Shown: positions 33,250 through 42,054 of the stretch, one piece after another
Layout of the letters: each line of letters starts with the position of its first letter
Numbering within the stretch: position 1 is the stretch's first letter
Assembly (NCBI RefSeq): GCF_013041605.1
Contig: NZ_JABEQC010000013.1
Span: forward strand, 59,771-123,770
Length of the DNA stretch: 64,000 nt
Reading direction: 5' to 3'
Origin: Vibrio plantisponsor
Lineage (GTDB): Bacteria > Pseudomonadota > Gammaproteobacteria > Enterobacterales > Vibrionaceae
Translations under genes and position numbers: made by a program
Notes under the pieces: model-generated
Told to the model about the DNA's origin: nothing
The model's input: the letters and a program-made list of their open reading frames with translations, nothing else
The model's database searches: none

Positions 33250-33933
33250 TTAAGCAATGCCATTAAAGATAATGTTTTGGATAGACTGACAGGTATCTTC
33301 AAAAAATTTCTTATTAGTCAGATCTTTACCTGTAATCGCCTTTACCTGAACACTAAAATCCGCGTAGTGTTGCGTGGTCGACCAAATAGTAAAAATCAAT
33401 TGTGTTGGATCGACAGGCTTAATTTTTCCTTGGCTTATCCAACGTTCAATGACTTTAGATTTCTCTTCAATGATGTTCTTCAAATCACCATTTAAGTAGC
33501 TTTTAAGAATCGGAGCGCCTTGAATGATCTCCAAGCAGAACAGACGCGAAGCTTGTGGCTGGTCTCTAGAGAGTTCCAACTTAAGGCGGATATAGTTTTC
33601 TATTGCGGTTTTCGGATCATCCACTTCATCAAAGCCAGCAATCGGTGCAAGCCAGTCGTTAAGGATGTTTTCCAAGATGGTTAAGTAAAGCTCTTCCTTG
33701 CTTTTGAAGTAGTAAAACAGATTGGTTTTAGAGATATCAGCACTGTTGGCGATCTGTTCAATCGTTGTTCCGTGAAAGCCATATTGTGAAAACACAGCCA
33801 TCGCCGTTTCAAGAATAAACTGCCTTTTATCGTCAAACTTCTTTCGTCTACGAACTCCGGGTTCTACCGTTGAGCGACTTTTCTTTAACGTGCTTACTTT
33901 CGTCCCTTTTAGCGATATACCTGCTTTAGCCAT
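33250..33933 (-). CDS. rutR: TetR-family regulator of pyrimidine catabolism
   Basis: 227 residues from the ATG at 33933, which has AGGAAG upstream. An N-terminal basic extension precedes the helix-turn-helix (QFILETAMAVFSQYGFHGTTIEQIANSAD then ISKTNLFYYFKSKEELY). This part and the C-terminal ligand domain (FCLEIIQGAPIL, IWSTTQHYADFSVQV) follow E. coli RutR. RutR binds uracil or thymine and then releases rutA. Unlike E. coli, where rutR diverges from the operon, here it lies upstream on the same strand with its own terminator. Confidence 0.92.
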   Translation of the reverse strand: MAKAGISLKGTKVSTLKKSRSTVEPGVRRRKKFDDKRQFILETAMAVFSQYGFHGTTIEQIANSADISKTNLFYYFKSKEELYLTILENILNDWLAPIAGFDEVDDPKTAIENYIRLKLELSRDQPQASRLFCLEIIQGAPILKSYLNGDLKNIIEEKSKVIERWISQGKIKPVDPTQLIFTIWSTTQHYADFSVQVKAITGKDLTNKKFFEDTCQSIQNIIFNGIA

Positions 33934-34126
33934 ACGTCTTCCTGACACCTTCTCAATACTGCTCAATGAGAGCCATACTAGCATCTTCAAATCGAAATGT
34001 GTTTTGGATATGTAACGATTTAACGTTAAAACACAGCTACGGGTTTAAAAGGCCAAAGTGAAATTAATTCATATGCAACATGACCAAAATGCCATTGAGT
34101 ACATACACATTTATAAGTAATTATTT

Positions 34127-34150
34127 GGACGTCTAGACGTATTCAGGTCT
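34127..34150 (+). promoter_or_regulatory. Tandem MetJ boxes
   Basis: GGACGTCT and AGACGTAT are adjacent copies of the met box AGACGTCT (7 and 7 of 8 positions). A third, TCAGGTCT, follows with 5 of 8. Two or more tandem boxes are what the methionine repressor MetJ binds. They end 23 bases before the ATG at 34173. Confidence 0.75.
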
Positions 34151-34172
34151 CCCAGCATTTCGAGGTATTCAC

Positions 34173-35293
34173 ATGTCAGGTCATATCAATCCTTAATCAC
34201 TCCGTTTTACGCTGATCAAGTTGGCAGTTTATTACGCAGTGAAAAACTCAAAGCCGCTCGCTTACAAAAGCAGAACAACGAGATTACAACAGAGCAGCTT
34301 ATTCAAATCCAACGACAGGAAACGCGTCTGCATGTAGAGCAGCAGAAACTGGCTGGACTTACCGTAATTACAGACGGTGAATACTCACGAGCTTGGTGGC
34401 ACTTTGATTTTCTTGAAGGTTTGAACGGCGTTGACGGCTACACTCCTGAAGTTCCACTTAACTTTAAAGGCACAAAACCGAAAACTCACAGCATCAGAAT
34501 CACAGATAAAATCAGCTTCAACCCTAACCACCCTTTTCTTCGCGATTTCGAATTTCTCAGCTCTTTGCTCGACCCAACGCAGCATGTTGCCAAACAGACC
34601 ATTCCAAGCCCAAACATGCTCTTCCTTCGCGGAAAAAATGTGGCTGAATGCTATCAGGATAATGAAGGGAAATTCATCAGCGACTTAGTTCAGACTTATC
34701 AAGACGCCATCAAAGCCTTTTACGACAAAGGATGTCGTTACTTGCAACTTGATGACACCTCATGGGCGACCTTCTTTTCAGAGGAAGGGGTTAGTGGCCT
34801 TAAAGAGCTTGGTTACAGCACGGAAAAGCTACTCGCTATTTTTGAATACTTGTTGAATGAATCCATTAAAAACAAACCAGAAGATATGCTTATCACCATG
34901 CACATTTGTCGCGGAAACTTTCGATCAACCTACTTTGGTTCAGGTGGTTATGAAGCAGCAGCCGAAACTATTTTTGGACGACTTAAAGTTGATGGTTTGT
35001 TCCTAGAGTATGACGACGAGCGTTCTGGTGGTTTCGACCCTCTCAAATACGTCACCAGAAGTGACCTGTTTATTGTTCTAGGTTTAATTACCTCTAAATC
35101 CCCAGAGCTTGAACCGAAAGAATACATAAAATCACGTATTCAAGAAGCCACAAAACACATCCCCCTTGAACAATTACGTTTGAGCCCACAATGCGGCTTC
35201 GCATCGACGGAAGAAGGCAATATCCTCACAGAACAAGAGCAATGGAACAAACTCAAACACGTTGTTGAAATTGCAGAGGAAGTTTGGGGGTAA
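34173..35293 (+). pseudogene. Cobalamin-independent methionine synthase family protein, N-terminal frameshift
   Basis: The C-terminal-type MetE catalytic domain (about 365 residues in related single-domain proteins such as YxjG/YxjH) is present. It has PFYADQVGSLLRSEKLKAAR at the start, TDGEYSRAWWHFDF, RYLQLDDTSWATFF, MHICRGNFRS with the zinc ligand Cys, and RLSPQCGFASTEEGN with a second zinc Cys. The natural start is ATG 34173 after a good GAGG, reading MSGHINP. The frame then hits TAA, while the conserved protein continues in another frame from about 34194 (LITPFYADQ). One missing base near 34193 explains this. The only later start is TTG 34421, which would lose about 75 residues of the barrel. 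It is probably inactive unless expressed by slippage. Confidence 0.75.
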
Positions 35294-35314
35294 TTAGGTA
35301 TATAAGGTGAGGTT

Positions 35315-35351
35315 TTGGAGTATATCTGTCTGACAAAGCAATATACTCCAA
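35315..35351. terminator. Bidirectional terminator between convergent genes
   Basis: TTGGAGTATAT and ATATACTCCAA form an 11-bp stem around a 15-base loop between the methionine-synthase-like gene and the converging Nudix gene. The left arm is preceded by GGTTT. Confidence 0.55.
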
Positions 35352-35377
35352 TCAAAATAACTCAATTAGACTAGAAC

Positions 35378-35800
35378 CTACTTATCAAAAATTGACGCTA
35401 AACATTCTGCAATAGGCACATCAGCGGGAGCCAAATTTTTCACCAAAAGGGCGGAAACATTCACCCATTCAAACTTATCGTGGTCGGTCATTACGAAGCT
35501 ACTTCGTCGAAAATCGCAAGAAAAAGCAACTAACTCTATTTGAAACGTGCCGTAGTCGTGCAATACAGTTTTTAAGTGATGCTTTACGTCAACTTCCATG
35601 TCTAACTCTTCGAGCAATTCTCGCTTTAAACATTCCTGTAACGACTCGCCTTCTTCTACTTTTCCACCAGGAAATTCCCAATGTCCTCCTAGTGATTTTT
35701 CTTGCTTACGTCGGCATACGAATACATATCCATCATCATTAAATATAACGCCACAGGCCACTTTTACCGGAGAGTTATTCCCATATGACCTTGTTTTCAT
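35378..35800 (-). CDS. Nudix hydrolase (MutT-like NTP pyrophosphohydrolase)
   Basis: 140 residues. The Nudix box is complete: GGKVEEGESLQECLKRELLEEL, with the REL-LEEL metal-binding core. ALC-type features of MutT (VACGVIFNDDGYVFVCRRKQEKSLGGHWEFPGG) make an (oxidised) nucleotide substrate most likely. It diverges from the DUF3427-DUF3883 gene with a 143-base shared upstream region containing a palindrome, so the two may be co-regulated. A role in nucleotide sanitation or in a defence pair are both possible. Confidence 0.85.
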   Translation of the reverse strand: MKTRSYGNNSPVKVACGVIFNDDGYVFVCRRKQEKSLGGHWEFPGGKVEEGESLQECLKRELLEELDMEVDVKHHLKTVLHDYGTFQIELVAFSCDFRRSSFVMTDHDKFEWVNVSALLVKNLAPADVPIAECLASIFDK

Positions 35801-35874
35801 AACTACTACCTACTCAACTAAAGACTTTAAACATTTGTCATTATGATCCCATTTTTTGCAGGGTTCAAACGTTG

Positions 35875-35925
35875 TGCGAGCGAAATAAACGGTATACCGT
35901 ATATCTTTACAGTATATTGTTCGCA
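35875..35925. promoter_or_regulatory. Divergent promoter region with nested inverted repeats
   Basis: A perfect 12-base palindrome ACGGTATACCGT (35889-35900) lies inside an outer imperfect inverted repeat TGCGAGCGAA (35875-35884) and TTGTTCGCA (35917-35925). It lies between the Nudix gene and the DUF3427-DUF3883 gene, which is a natural place for a shared regulator. No regulator gene is adjacent. Confidence 0.55.
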
Positions 35926-35943
35926 TGCATTTAGTGAGGGCCT

Positions 35944-36882
35944 ATGGCACGAGAAAATGAAGATTTTCTTTATGACAAATTTGTTGTGGGAGAAAAGTAT
36001 GATCGTATGAGCGTGATGAAGATAGGAGAAGTCACAGTTCCCCAACAAGCTCGCGACATTACAGGCATTACTCGCTTCAATAATTCTATCGTTCTATTCG
36101 TCACATTGGATAAATCAAACAAAGAGAAAGCGCACAGATACAACGATACATTTCTACTTGATGGCAAACAGTTTTTTTGGGAATCACAAAACTCAAACAC
36201 GCCGAAATCCCCCGCTATTCAAAATATTATCAACGGATATCCAGCTATTTTGTTTGTACGTATCCATGACAAGATAAAAGGCGTCACTCAACCCTTTATC
36301 TTTGCGGGAAAACTAAAGTATCTGGAACACGACAAAACTAACCCTGTAGAAGTGCTATTTGAAGTAGAGAACTATCAAAATAAACCAAATGCTTTACTGG
36401 GGAAAATTTACGCATGGAGTACAGATACCAAAGAGTCACTGCTTAGCGATTTGCCCAAAGCTTTAATGAAAGTCAAAAACTCTGCTCAAGGCAGAATGAC
36501 TGATTCAAAGAAGAAGAAAGCTATCGAGCTGCATGCTATGAAAGTGGCAATTGAGTATTACCAACAATTGGGATATGACGTAAAGGATACATCATCCAAC
36601 TGTCCCTACGATTTAGAGTGTTTTCAAAACGAGTCTTTTCGCCGAGTTGAAGTAAAAGGGACAATGTCTACAGGTCAGTTTGTTAACGTCACAAGAAATG
36701 AAGTACGAGACGCACTTTCTGAAAACTGTGAGACGGATTTATTCATTGTTAGTGGTATCGAAGTGTCGGTTATGAGTGCTGGAAAATATATAACTGACGG
36801 TGGAAAAATTAGGCTAATTGCAAACTGGAAACCTAAAGCTGAAGATCTTGAGCCGACCATGTACAGATATAACGCTGGATAA
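35944..36882 (+). CDS. DUF3427 - DUF3883 protein, putative nuclease-type defence or repair factor
   Basis: 312 residues. The N-terminal part (about 8-150: VGEKYDRMSV, IVLFVTLDKS, YNDTFLLDGKQFFWESQN, LFVRIHDK) resembles the DUF3427 domain found at the end of some restriction-type helicases. The C-terminal part (about 185-280: HAMKVAIEYYQQLGYDVKDTS, PYDLECF, RRVEVKGT) is a DUF3883-like PD-(D/E)xK-type fold. Its D of PYDLE and E-x-K of VEVKG are in place for metal-dependent cleavage. Such domains often sit in defence genes, but here no helicase or methylase is adjacent. A terminator-like hairpin follows. Confidence 0.7.
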   Translation: MARENEDFLYDKFVVGEKYDRMSVMKIGEVTVPQQARDITGITRFNNSIVLFVTLDKSNKEKAHRYNDTFLLDGKQFFWESQNSNTPKSPAIQNIINGYPAILFVRIHDKIKGVTQPFIFAGKLKYLEHDKTNPVEVLFEVENYQNKPNALLGKIYAWSTDTKESLLSDLPKALMKVKNSAQGRMTDSKKKKAIELHAMKVAIEYYQQLGYDVKDTSSNCPYDLECFQNESFRRVEVKGTMSTGQFVNVTRNEVRDALSENCETDLFIVSGIEVSVMSAGKYITDGGKIRLIANWKPKAEDLEPTMYRYNAG

Positions 36883-36885
36883 AAA

Positions 36886-36906
36886 AGAGCCGCAAAAAGC
36901 GGCTCT
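36886..36906 (+). terminator. Terminator of the DUF3427-DUF3883 gene
   Basis: AGAGCCGC and GCGGCTCT make an 8-bp stem with a 5-A loop right after the stop codon; a GTTTTG stretch lies ten bases on. The T run is weak. Confidence 0.6.
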
Positions 36907-37101
36907 CAATAACTCGGTTTTGTTGATACAACCATAAATTAATATTTTTGTTATGCCGTATATTTGAGCGTAAAACTTGTGTAGGAAACTTTCTTGCCAA
37001 AATATGAACTTGTATTCCCCCTCACCTCACGAACTAATCGAGTAACGAGTTAACTTATTACAAGATCACATGGTAAATAAGAGATGGCAGACAGTTTTAT
37101 A

Positions 37102-37863
37102 TCATAGGCGATTTGAAATATTTGAGGCTGTAGCTTGCAGCCAATTTATATACTTTGATTTATTTTCTTCATTAAACCGAAAAACAGGAAGCGATATAGA
37201 AAGTGCTGCAATAACAGCGCCCATTGAATTACAAACGGGAACGGCAATACATATAAGCCCTGGCTCTAATTCTTCATTATCTTCAGCATATCGCTGTTTT
37301 TTTACCTGCCTGAGATCTTTCAATAACAGTTCAATATTTTCATGAGTATTTTGAGTATGCCTAATATACTCTACCGACGCTAACTGAGAGATAACCTCAT
37401 TTGTAGACATATTGCTCAGCAGAGCCTTTCCCATTGCCGAACAATATAGTGGAATACGCTTACCTGCTCTAGAATGCATTTCCAGATGGTAAGATGAATC
37501 CACTTTGTGTAGATATAGAGCAGAATGCTCATAGAGCACTCCTAGATGTACTGCCTCCTTCGTTGCTTCAGCTAGCTCTTGCATATCATCTTTTACAACG
37601 TCGAACAAATTCGTATATTCTCGCGCTTTTGAGCCTAACTCAAATAACTTTAGGGTTAATACATATTTATCAGCGTCTCCTTTTTGATCAACGAAGCCTA
37701 TAGATTTCATAGTCTGCAAAAATCGATAAGTTGACGCTTTTGACATTTTAAGACGTTTAGATAGTTCTGATAATCCACTCTCATTTCGCTCTCCTAATGC
37801 TTGTAGAATAGTAAATACTTTCTGAACAGAAGAAACCAAATCTTGCTGAATTAAATTATCCAT
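37102..37863 (-). CDS. kdgR: IclR-family regulator KdgR
   Basis: 253 residues from the ATG at 37863. The N-terminal winged helix-turn-helix (VSSVQKVFTILQALGER, SKASTYRFLQTMKSIGFVDQ) and the ligand domain (YVLTLKLFELGSKA, EAVHLGVL, YCSAMGKALL, YAEDNEELEPGLICIAVPV, LSISLPVFRF) follow Dickeya KdgR block by block. KdgR represses pectin and uronate genes and releases DNA when 2-keto-3-deoxygluconate binds. It lies at the end of the symporter-uxaC-lyase gene series but with a 143-base gap and probably its own promoter. Matching operators occur at 60325 and 63831. Confidence 0.9.
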   Translation of the reverse strand: MDNLIQQDLVSSVQKVFTILQALGERNESGLSELSKRLKMSKASTYRFLQTMKSIGFVDQKGDADKYVLTLKLFELGSKAREYTNLFDVVKDDMQELAEATKEAVHLGVLYEHSALYLHKVDSSYHLEMHSRAGKRIPLYCSAMGKALLSNMSTNEVISQLASVEYIRHTQNTHENIELLLKDLRQVKKQRYAEDNEELEPGLICIAVPVCNSMGAVIAALSISLPVFRFNEENKSKYINWLQATASNISNRL

Positions 37864-38006
37864 TAGACTTTCCAACTTTTTGTTTTCTCCTAAAACATCC
37901 TTCGTTGAGTGATTTTGAAGACAAAGCCTCCCTAACTAATCAAATAGCCGAGATAAATAAAGTCTGTAATCACTCAATAAATAGAGAAGAGAAAATGAGT
38001 TAAAGA

Positions 38007-40001
38007 TTATACAAACGCGAGTTTCGATGTGCTGTAGTTATATTGGTATCGGCTATTCACACCATTTCGGCAAAGCTCGATTTCAACTAGAGCGTCATTA
38101 ATCCAGCTAACACTTTTCACCATCGCTCCCCCATCCAGATCATGTAGCACGACCGAGCTAAACCTTTCTGATTGACTACGGACCACAGTGTAAGCGACTT
38201 TGCTTGTTGCTGGATTATCGAGGCCGCTACATAGATACATTAGCGACTTTTGGTTTACGAATATTTGTTGGTTAAACTCTCTTTCTCCTTCGATATGGTA
38301 GCGTAACGCTTGTTCATCAAAGCTGTTCTGAGAACAATTTTCTAAGCGAGCCAATACTTTCGAAAAAGGATTAATGATGGGAATAAACGACTCATCATGG
38401 CAATGACTTCCTCTAACAATATAAGTCATATCCAGCCTTCTCTTTTCAGGGTTATGCACTTTGGTCAGATCTAATACGCAATCACCAAACCATATAAATG
38501 TCCTACGGTACACAATCCCTTTATAAGCTTCGTTACTCCATTGGTTAATTACATGGCTATCTACTTCCGGAGGAGGAGAATTCCAATCGGCAATCACATC
38601 TAAAAGGGTATAGCTGTCATTCTTATCGTAATACAGAACTTCTGGTGTATTGGGAGACTGGTTACACTCATCAACCGTCAATGTATTGTGGGTAGCACTA
38701 TTCTTGTAGTAATTGTAATGCAACTCAGCTCCATATCCGGTCGTTCCGAGATCCGGAATAATTTCTTTGCCATTTCTGCATAGCACCAAATTCAAGCGAT
38801 CGTAATGATCGTGTTCACCGCCAAAAGGAGCATGTTTTACCAACATAAAGTGATTACGTTCTTCATTGAACTCGCTGGTATATCCAGAATACGGTTTATG
38901 AGAGGACTGACATTTCAGTGAATCCACTGGTTTAAGAATATCAACACCGTATAAAAGCGCTTCCAGATTATGGCGATCTTCGAAGGAATAAATGTACTGC
39001 AAAGCTTGGTGCAAAATCGTAAATGGATATTCTCTATATCCAAACTCAAACACCTCTGATTGAATCACTTGCTCTTGACCTGCGATACAGTCATTCAATC
39101 GCGGGAATCGACCATTACTCATGATCAAATCCAACGGTAGCTTAATCATCTTAAGAAGATTTGGGTTCGCGCCTACCGAATAAGGCGTTTTATAGGCAAT
39201 TTTCTCGTAAATCAACAACGATTGGAGCGCATAGTAATGGTAGTGAATTGATCCTTCAAACCACATCCCTTCCCCAATAGCACCATAATTCAATTGATAG
39301 TGAAGTCCGTAGTCTGAAATCAGGGCAAAGTTGATATAACGTTCATCACCGAGTAAAAGACCGATGACACCGACTGCTGCATTGATCCGAATTTCATGGT
39401 TATGAAGTTGAGGAGAGCGATGAGCGATAAGGAACTCTGCACCTTCACGTAGTAGGCTTTCTTCAATTTTTTCACGCTCAAATGATTGAATATCATCCCG
39501 AATAAAATCATAGCCTCGTGCGAAATTTAAGTGACAATTTGCTTCACACAATGTTTGAGCATTCGCTTTACCCGGACCGTTGTATGGAATATCTCCATGC
39601 ACTTCATAATGGGGGTAGTTAATGGCATATTTTAATAAAATATCTTTAACTTTATTGAGGTACTTAGGCTCTTGAGTCAATTGCCACAATAGGCCAAGCT
39701 CATAACAGGCTTTTGAATTGAGATCATTCAACCAACGCCACCAAGCACCGTCATAGGGTTCACCCCGAAATACCTTGCCATCAACGGGACAACGATGATC
39801 TTTATCATTATGTCTGTCCCAAATGAGCCTGACACCATGTTCTGGGCAATAATAATATAAGTTCCAAGTAGCACGGGCATCCGGCGGCACTAAAGTGTCA
39901 CTGGTCAGTATTACTTCGTTATCTTTAACGAGCTTATTAATGATTGCCAACGTGGTCCGTTGGCGAATCTCATTTATTTCTTTCTCGTCAAATTGCAGCA
40001 T
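38007..40001 (-). CDS. Heparinase II/III-fold polyuronate lyase (paralogue 1)
   Basis: 664 residues with no signal peptide, so probably cytoplasmic. An alpha/alpha-toroid N-terminal part (WWRWLNDLNSKACYELGLLW, GKANAQTLCEANCHLNFARGYDF, QLHNHEIRINAAVGVIGLL, EGSIHYHYYAL) is followed by the heparinase II/III beta part (FGGEHDHYDRLNLVL, PDLGTTGYGAELHYNYYKNSATHNTLTV). LHNHE, HYHYY and EHDHYD hold the likely catalytic His/Tyr and metal-binding residues. Families PL12, PL15, PL17 and PL21 share this fold; I cannot place it in one. It is 22 bases after its paralogue and likely acts on imported oligouronates. Confidence 0.82.
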   Translation of the reverse strand: MLQFDEKEINEIRQRTTLAIINKLVKDNEVILTSDTLVPPDARATWNLYYYCPEHGVRLIWDRHNDKDHRCPVDGKVFRGEPYDGAWWRWLNDLNSKACYELGLLWQLTQEPKYLNKVKDILLKYAINYPHYEVHGDIPYNGPGKANAQTLCEANCHLNFARGYDFIRDDIQSFEREKIEESLLREGAEFLIAHRSPQLHNHEIRINAAVGVIGLLLGDERYINFALISDYGLHYQLNYGAIGEGMWFEGSIHYHYYALQSLLIYEKIAYKTPYSVGANPNLLKMIKLPLDLIMSNGRFPRLNDCIAGQEQVIQSEVFEFGYREYPFTILHQALQYIYSFEDRHNLEALLYGVDILKPVDSLKCQSSHKPYSGYTSEFNEERNHFMLVKHAPFGGEHDHYDRLNLVLCRNGKEIIPDLGTTGYGAELHYNYYKNSATHNTLTVDECNQSPNTPEVLYYDKNDSYTLLDVIADWNSPPPEVDSHVINQWSNEAYKGIVYRRTFIWFGDCVLDLTKVHNPEKRRLDMTYIVRGSHCHDESFIPIINPFSKVLARLENCSQNSFDEQALRYHIEGEREFNQQIFVNQKSLMYLCSGLDNPATSKVAYTVVRSQSERFSSVVLHDLDGGAMVKSVSWINDALVEIELCRNGVNSRYQYNYSTSKLAFV

Positions 40002-40023
40002 AAATACCTCTAAGCCAAACCAC

Positions 40024-42036
40024 TTAACTATGTAATACGTTTCTAATCAGCAAGCATGAAGAAAAATCATATTGAAAAAACACTTGTTCTTCATTGTTGG
40101 TTACCATAAAAGTGACACTGTTATCCTGCCATTGAGTGTCATTTATCTGATAGTGCCCACTCTCTGATAGATCATGTAAAACCAACGTATTTAATACCGG
40201 CGATCGACTCGTGACTAGCAGATAAGCGAGGTCAGAGGTAGCTGGGTTATCCGGAGCATTACCGACCAGAAAATCGCAACAACTATCCGTTACTACGGTT
40301 TGTTTATAATCACTTTGCCCATCAATGCGGTAAACCAGAGATTGTTCATAAATGCTCTTTCTCTCGTGGCAGTTTTTCATGATAGATAAAGGACCATCCA
40401 AGGTGTTTTCAACAGCCGTCCAGCTAGGATTCAACAGATGTTGCCCGCGGGCATGATAAGTTAAATCAAGCCGTTGCGAGTCAGGATTGTGAACCGTAAT
40501 TAACTCAATAAGTGCATCACCAAGCCATAAAATACAACGTCTAAACCTTACGTTCGTGTAAGCTTCAGTATCCCACTCATCAATGGTATGACTATCCACC
40601 TCTGCCAGTTTAGTTCCCCAGTTAACCTCAGTATCTACGAACTGGTAGCCATCCTGTTCCAGATACATATGCACAATTGGGTTAATCGGAGGTTGATTCG
40701 ACTGATTCACTACCAATGTATTATGTGTCGAGCTGGTTTTGTAATACTGTTTATGCAGGCAGGCACCGTATCCGGTGGTCCCAAGATCTGGAAGTATCTC
40801 TTGCCCGTTTCTAACAATGATTAATCCCAACCGATCATAATGGTCATGCTCTCCACCGTATGGGGAGTGTTTCAATAAGTAACTGTTCTTAGACTCTGAC
40901 TCATATCCCAATGTATAGCCAGCATCTGGCGCATGTATCGAGCTGCATGAAAGCATCTCGGTTGCAGCATAAGCGTCGTCACCATAAAGCAGAGCTTCAA
41001 GGTTATTACGGCTCATTGTCTGATAAATTGTATTTAACGCCTTATTAAACACCTCATTTGGAAAAAGCTTATTGGCAAACTCGAAGATATGAACATGGGA
41101 TAATTCTTCCTGACCGGCGATACAATCATTCAGGCGAGGAAAATATTTTTCTGTCATCAGGAGTTTTAACGGAAATTTAAGCATTCTTTTTAAGTTCGGA
41201 TTGTTAGAAACCGAATACTCCGTATTCCATGCGACTTTCTCATAAGCCAATAACGCTTGTAAGGCATAGTAATGATAATGAATGGAGCCTTCAAACCACA
41301 TTCCTTCTCCTAAACAACCTTTGTTTAGCTGGTAGTGCAACCCGTACTTAGAGTTCAACGCAAATTCCAAATACGCTTTCTCTTGGAGTAACAACCCAAT
41401 AATTCCGATGGTCGCATTGATTTTCATTTCATGGTTATGAAGCTGGTCTGTTCGGTGCTCTATCAAGAACACAGCCCCCTCACGAAGAAGACGTTCTTCT
41501 ATGAAATGTTTGTCAGCATCACTTAACTCGTCAGAGATAAAGTCATACCCGCGAGCGAAATCCAGATGACAGTTTGCTTCACAAAGCGTCTGAGCATTCG
41601 CTTTTCCTGGTCCATTGTAAGGAATACCGCCATGAACTTCATAGTCAGGATAGTACTGAGCATATTGGAGTAAAATATCTTTAACTTTACTTAAATACTT
41701 AGGGTCCTGTGTCAATTGCCACAGTAACCCAAGTTCATAACAGGCTTTTGAGTTCAGCGTATTTAACCATCGCCACCAAGCTCCGTCATACGGTTCACCA
41801 CAAAACTGTTGATTATCAATCGGGCAAGCGTGTGTCGTTGGGCTTTTTCTATCCCAGTTCAGCCGCACGCCATGTTCCGGGCAGAAGTAATACAGATTCC
41901 AAGTCGCACGAGCATCAGGCGGAACGAGGGTTTCACTATTTAAAACATCGAAATTATCTGCAATCAGCTTTTCAATCAGCTCATTGGTAACTTTCTCACG
42001 AATTCGTGTTATTTCTTGGGATGTAAACTGCAACAT
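40024..42036 (-). CDS. Heparinase II/III-fold polyuronate lyase (paralogue 2)
   Basis: 670 residues, the same architecture as the gene at 38007-40001 and clearly its duplicate. The motifs LHNHEMKINATIGIIGLL, EGSIHYHYYAL, YGGEHDHYDRLGLI and TSSTHNTLVVNQSNQPP are shared, while the C-terminal third diverges more. There is no signal peptide. Two conserved-sequence paralogues in tandem suggest that each removes a different residue or linkage from the same oligosaccharide. It lies 18 bases after uxaC in the same operon. Confidence 0.82.
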   Translation of the reverse strand: MLQFTSQEITRIREKVTNELIEKLIADNFDVLNSETLVPPDARATWNLYYFCPEHGVRLNWDRKSPTTHACPIDNQQFCGEPYDGAWWRWLNTLNSKACYELGLLWQLTQDPKYLSKVKDILLQYAQYYPDYEVHGGIPYNGPGKANAQTLCEANCHLDFARGYDFISDELSDADKHFIEERLLREGAVFLIEHRTDQLHNHEMKINATIGIIGLLLQEKAYLEFALNSKYGLHYQLNKGCLGEGMWFEGSIHYHYYALQALLAYEKVAWNTEYSVSNNPNLKRMLKFPLKLLMTEKYFPRLNDCIAGQEELSHVHIFEFANKLFPNEVFNKALNTIYQTMSRNNLEALLYGDDAYAATEMLSCSSIHAPDAGYTLGYESESKNSYLLKHSPYGGEHDHYDRLGLIIVRNGQEILPDLGTTGYGACLHKQYYKTSSTHNTLVVNQSNQPPINPIVHMYLEQDGYQFVDTEVNWGTKLAEVDSHTIDEWDTEAYTNVRFRRCILWLGDALIELITVHNPDSQRLDLTYHARGQHLLNPSWTAVENTLDGPLSIMKNCHERKSIYEQSLVYRIDGQSDYKQTVVTDSCCDFLVGNAPDNPATSDLAYLLVTSRSPVLNTLVLHDLSESGHYQINDTQWQDNSVTFMVTNNEEQVFFQYDFSSCLLIRNVLHS

Positions 42037-42054
42037 AATTAATAACTTACTAAT

